From contig NZ_AZDV01000026.1 of assembly GCF_001434835.1 (NCBI RefSeq), positions 611,701 to 675,700 of the forward strand: a stretch of 64,000 nt of DNA, written 5' to 3'. This DNA is from Levilactobacillus acidifarinae DSM 19394 = JCM 15949. Lineage in GTDB: Bacteria; Bacillota; Bacilli; Lactobacillales; Lactobacillaceae. The position numbers were made by a program, and so were the translations under genes. This document shows positions 62,417 through 64,000 of this stretch, piece by piece (position 1 is the first letter of the stretch; each line of letters begins with the position of its first letter). The notes beneath the pieces are model-generated. The model searched no databases. It had not been told where the DNA came from and worked only from the letters and a program-made list of their open reading frames with translations.

Positions 62417-64000
62417 TCATTCATCGTGCTTACGCCGTTTGCCTAAGAACCACAAGGCGCCGGCGCCGCCAATGGCAATTAGTGCTGCAACTGTGCCCCA
62501 AACAGCCTTTGTCTGAGTCGTGTTCTTCGCCGGATTGGTCTGATTAGCGTGACTAGTTGCATCGTCAGCCGTCCCCGCTGTGGTATTTCCTGCCTTGGCA
62601 ACCTTTTTATCAGTTGGTGACTTTGAGCTATTCGTCGAATCACTAACTGCTTGATCCGCTGCTCTTGTCGACATCAGATCAACAACTGGTGACTGGGCCG
62701 TTGCTGCATTAGGCGTACCTGCTGCTGCATTCAACGTCGTTGGCGCTGCTGGGGTCGCGGTCGTAGGGCTCGCAACCGGTGTTCCCCCAATATTAGCTGC
62801 ATTGACACTATCGTCGGCGGTACCAGTTGTAATCCCTGTGGAGTTACCACCAGTGCCATTACCAGTTGCATTGCCAGAGTTAGTACCAGAACCTGCGTTG
62901 GAACCAGAATTGGATCCATTTCCAGACCCGTTCCCAGAATCAACGCCTAGATCACCACCGTTACCAGAATCAATGTCAGAGTCAACATCCGAATCTACAT
63001 CACTGTCAGAATCTAATCCACCTGATCCGGAGCCGCCACCAGAACCAGAGTCACTGTCAGAGTCCGAATCACTATCCGAATCGGAGTCACTGTCGGAGTC
63101 TGAATCACTGTCGGAATCGGCGTCACTGTCAGAGTCCGAATCACTGTCGGAGTCTGAATCACTGTCGGAATCGGCGTCACTGTCGGAATCGGCGTCACTG
63201 TCGGAGTCCGAATCGCTATCAGAGTCGGAGTCGCTGTCGGAATCAGAATCACTATCCGAGTCGGAGTCGCTATCCGAATCAGAATCACTGTCGGAATCGG
63301 AATCACCATCCGAGTCAGAGTCGCTATCCGAGTCGGAGTCGCTGTCGGAGTCCGAATCACTGTCAGAATCGGAATCACTATCCGAGTCAGAATCACTATC
63401 GGAATCGGAGTCACTGTCAGAGTCGGCGTCACTGTCCGAATCGGAATCGGAGTCACTGTCAGAGTCGGCGTCACTGTCCGAATCGGAATCACTGTCGGAA
63501 TCGGAATCACCATCCGAGTCAGAGTCACTGTCGGAGTCAGAGTCCGAATCGCTGTCAGAATCGGAATCACTATCCGAATCAGAGTCGCTATCCGTGTCAG
63601 AGTCACTGTCAGAGTCAGAGTCACTGTCCGAATCGGAGTCACTGTCCGAATCAGAGTCGCTATCCGTGTCAGAGTCACTGTCAGAGTCAGAGTCACTGTC
63701 AGAATCGGAGTCGCTATCCGAGTCTGAATCACTATCGGAGTCCGAATCACTGTCGGAATCGGAGTCACTGTCAGAGTCCGAATCACTGTCAGAGTCCGAA
63801 TCACTGTCAGAGTCCGAATCACTGTCAGAGTCCGAATCACTGTCGGAATCAGAGTCACTATCCGCATCAGAGTCACTGTCGGAATCCGAATCACTGTCAG
63901 AGTCCGAATCACTGTCGGAATCGGAGTCACTGTCAGAGTCCGAGTCACTGTCAGAGTCCGAATCACTGTCAGAGTCCGAATCACTGTCGGAATCAGAGTC
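62417..64000 (-). CDS. Ser-Asp repeat surface protein, C-terminal part (5' end outside window)
   Basis: The frame is open from the right window edge to the stop at 62417, giving about 527 residues. From 64000 to about 63045 it is almost pure SD dipeptides (more than 300 residues), with scattered Ala, Gly or Thr in place of Ser. Then comes a Gly/Ser/Asn-rich linker, a Thr/Ala/Pro-rich stretch, and a C-terminal membrane helix ([21 protein letters not shown]) followed by KRRKHDE. This is the layout of a sortase-anchored SD adhesin, but no LPXTG is present: the expected place reads NTTQTK. The N-terminal signal and ligand-binding region are not in the window. It is the likely substrate of the SdgA/B-like enzymes. 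Confidence 0.88.
   Translation of the reverse strand, partial: DSDSDSDSDSDSDSDSDSDSDSDSDSDSDSDSDSDSDSDSDSDSDADSDSDSDSDSDSDSDSDSDSDSDSDSDSDSDSDSDSDSDSDSDSDSDSDSDSDSDSDSDSDSDSDTDSDSDSDSDSDSDSDSDSDSDSDTDSDSDSDSDSDSDSDSDSDSDSDSDSDGDSDSDSDSDSDSDADSDSDSDSDSDSDADSDSDSDSDSDSDSDSDSDSDSDSDSDSDSDSDSDSDSDGDSDSDSDSDSDSDSDSDSDSDSDSDSDSDSDSDSDSDADSDSDADSDSDSDSDSDSDSDSDADSDSDSDSDSDSDSDSDSDSDSDSGSGGGSGSGGLDSDSDVDSDVDSDIDSGNGGDLGVDSGNGSGNGSNSGSNAGSGTNSGNATGNGTGGNSTGITTGTADDSVNAANIGGTPVASPTTATPAAPTTLNAAAGTPNAATAQSPVVDLMSTRAADQAVSDSTNSSKSPTDKKVAKAGNTTAGTADDATSHANQTNPAKNTTQTKAVWGTVAALIAIGGAGALWFLGKRRKHDE
63045..64000 (-). repeat. Hexanucleotide (GAYTCN-type) tandem repeats encoding SD dipeptides
   Basis: About 955 bp consist of six-base units with mixed Ser codons TCN and AGT/AGC and both Asp codons. 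The repeat continues past the window edge. Units with Ala, Gly or Thr codons (for example at 63119-63121) interrupt it. The mixing of codons lowers slippage compared with a perfect repeat. Confidence 0.9.

Noticed and set aside
62731..62943. 70-residue minus-strand open frame beside the SD linker
   Set aside because: It is a shifted frame of the Gly/Ser/Asn-rich linker; the linker itself is open in the SD frame with typical adhesin composition.
63013..63984. Long minus-strand open frame rich in Arg-Thr-Leu-Thr-Val repeats
   Set aside because: It is another frame of the SD hexanucleotide repeat. The SD frame is the one that continues without a stop into the linker and membrane anchor ending at 62417.
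63045..64000. Possible CRISPR array because of regular repetition
   Set aside because: The period is six bases with no spacers; it is a coding dipeptide repeat.

Overview
The window is from a low-to-mid-GC Gram-positive bacterium of the Lactobacillaceae. The evidence is a Firmicutes-type division and cell-wall (dcw) cluster ending in divIVA and a T-box-controlled ileS, together with DUF1831, DUF3397 and DUF4044 genes, RbsR/CcpA-type control sites and AGGAGG ribosome binding sites. The core looks GC-richer than a typical lactobacillus, so a Levilactobacillus-like species is plausible, but the species cannot be fixed from the window. Nearly all genes lie on the minus strand; only cutC and a 39-residue DUF4044 gene are on plus. 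I saw no rRNA, tRNA, CRISPR array or insertion sequence.

Layout, left to right. 0.1-12 kb: envelope and sugar genes (secreted DUF1002 protein, NlpC/P60 peptidase, transketolase, ribokinase with its LacI-type regulator, aldo/keto reductase, MurNAc-6-P etherase, oligopeptide-binding lipoprotein, membrane acyltransferase). 12-19 kb: housekeeping block prs2, recD2, TPR protein, gpmB, mnmA and a metallophosphoesterase. 19.3-21.7 kb: a strongly structured intergenic element followed by an AT-rich DUF262/DUF1524 gene, a probable defence gene. 21.8-25.2 kb: a run of sulfur and nucleotide repair genes (cold-shock-like protein, nudF, small membrane protein, mtnN, cysteine desulfurase, DUF1831). 25.3-42.2 kb: the dcw cluster in the order mraZ, rsmH, ftsL, pbp2B, mraY, then an intrinsic terminator, then murD, murG, divIB, ftsA, ftsZ, sepF, yggT, ylmH, divIVA, T-box, ileS. 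42.4-48.9 kb: DUF3397, DUF4044, ftsK, trmL, rlmA, cutC and nudC.

49-64 kb is the accessory part and the most interesting. Transcribed leftward, it begins with the 3' part of a surface protein carrying more than 300 residues of nearly pure Ser-Asp dipeptides (its N-terminus is beyond the window). An alpha/alpha-toroid protein and a small membrane protein follow. Next come two glycosyltransferases that resemble the staphylococcal SD-repeat glycosyltransferases SdgA/SdgB, a capsule-type HAD phosphatase, a nucleotidyltransferase-kinase fusion and a second nucleotidyltransferase. The locus ends with two paralogous WavE-like proteins that flank a fusion of an apparently dead D,D-carboxypeptidase domain to a CapA-type metallohydrolase. 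Together they suggest a locus that makes and decorates an SD-repeat glycoprotein, possibly with an unusual nucleotide-activated substituent. Individual family assignments are from sequence motifs; the combined function is inference.
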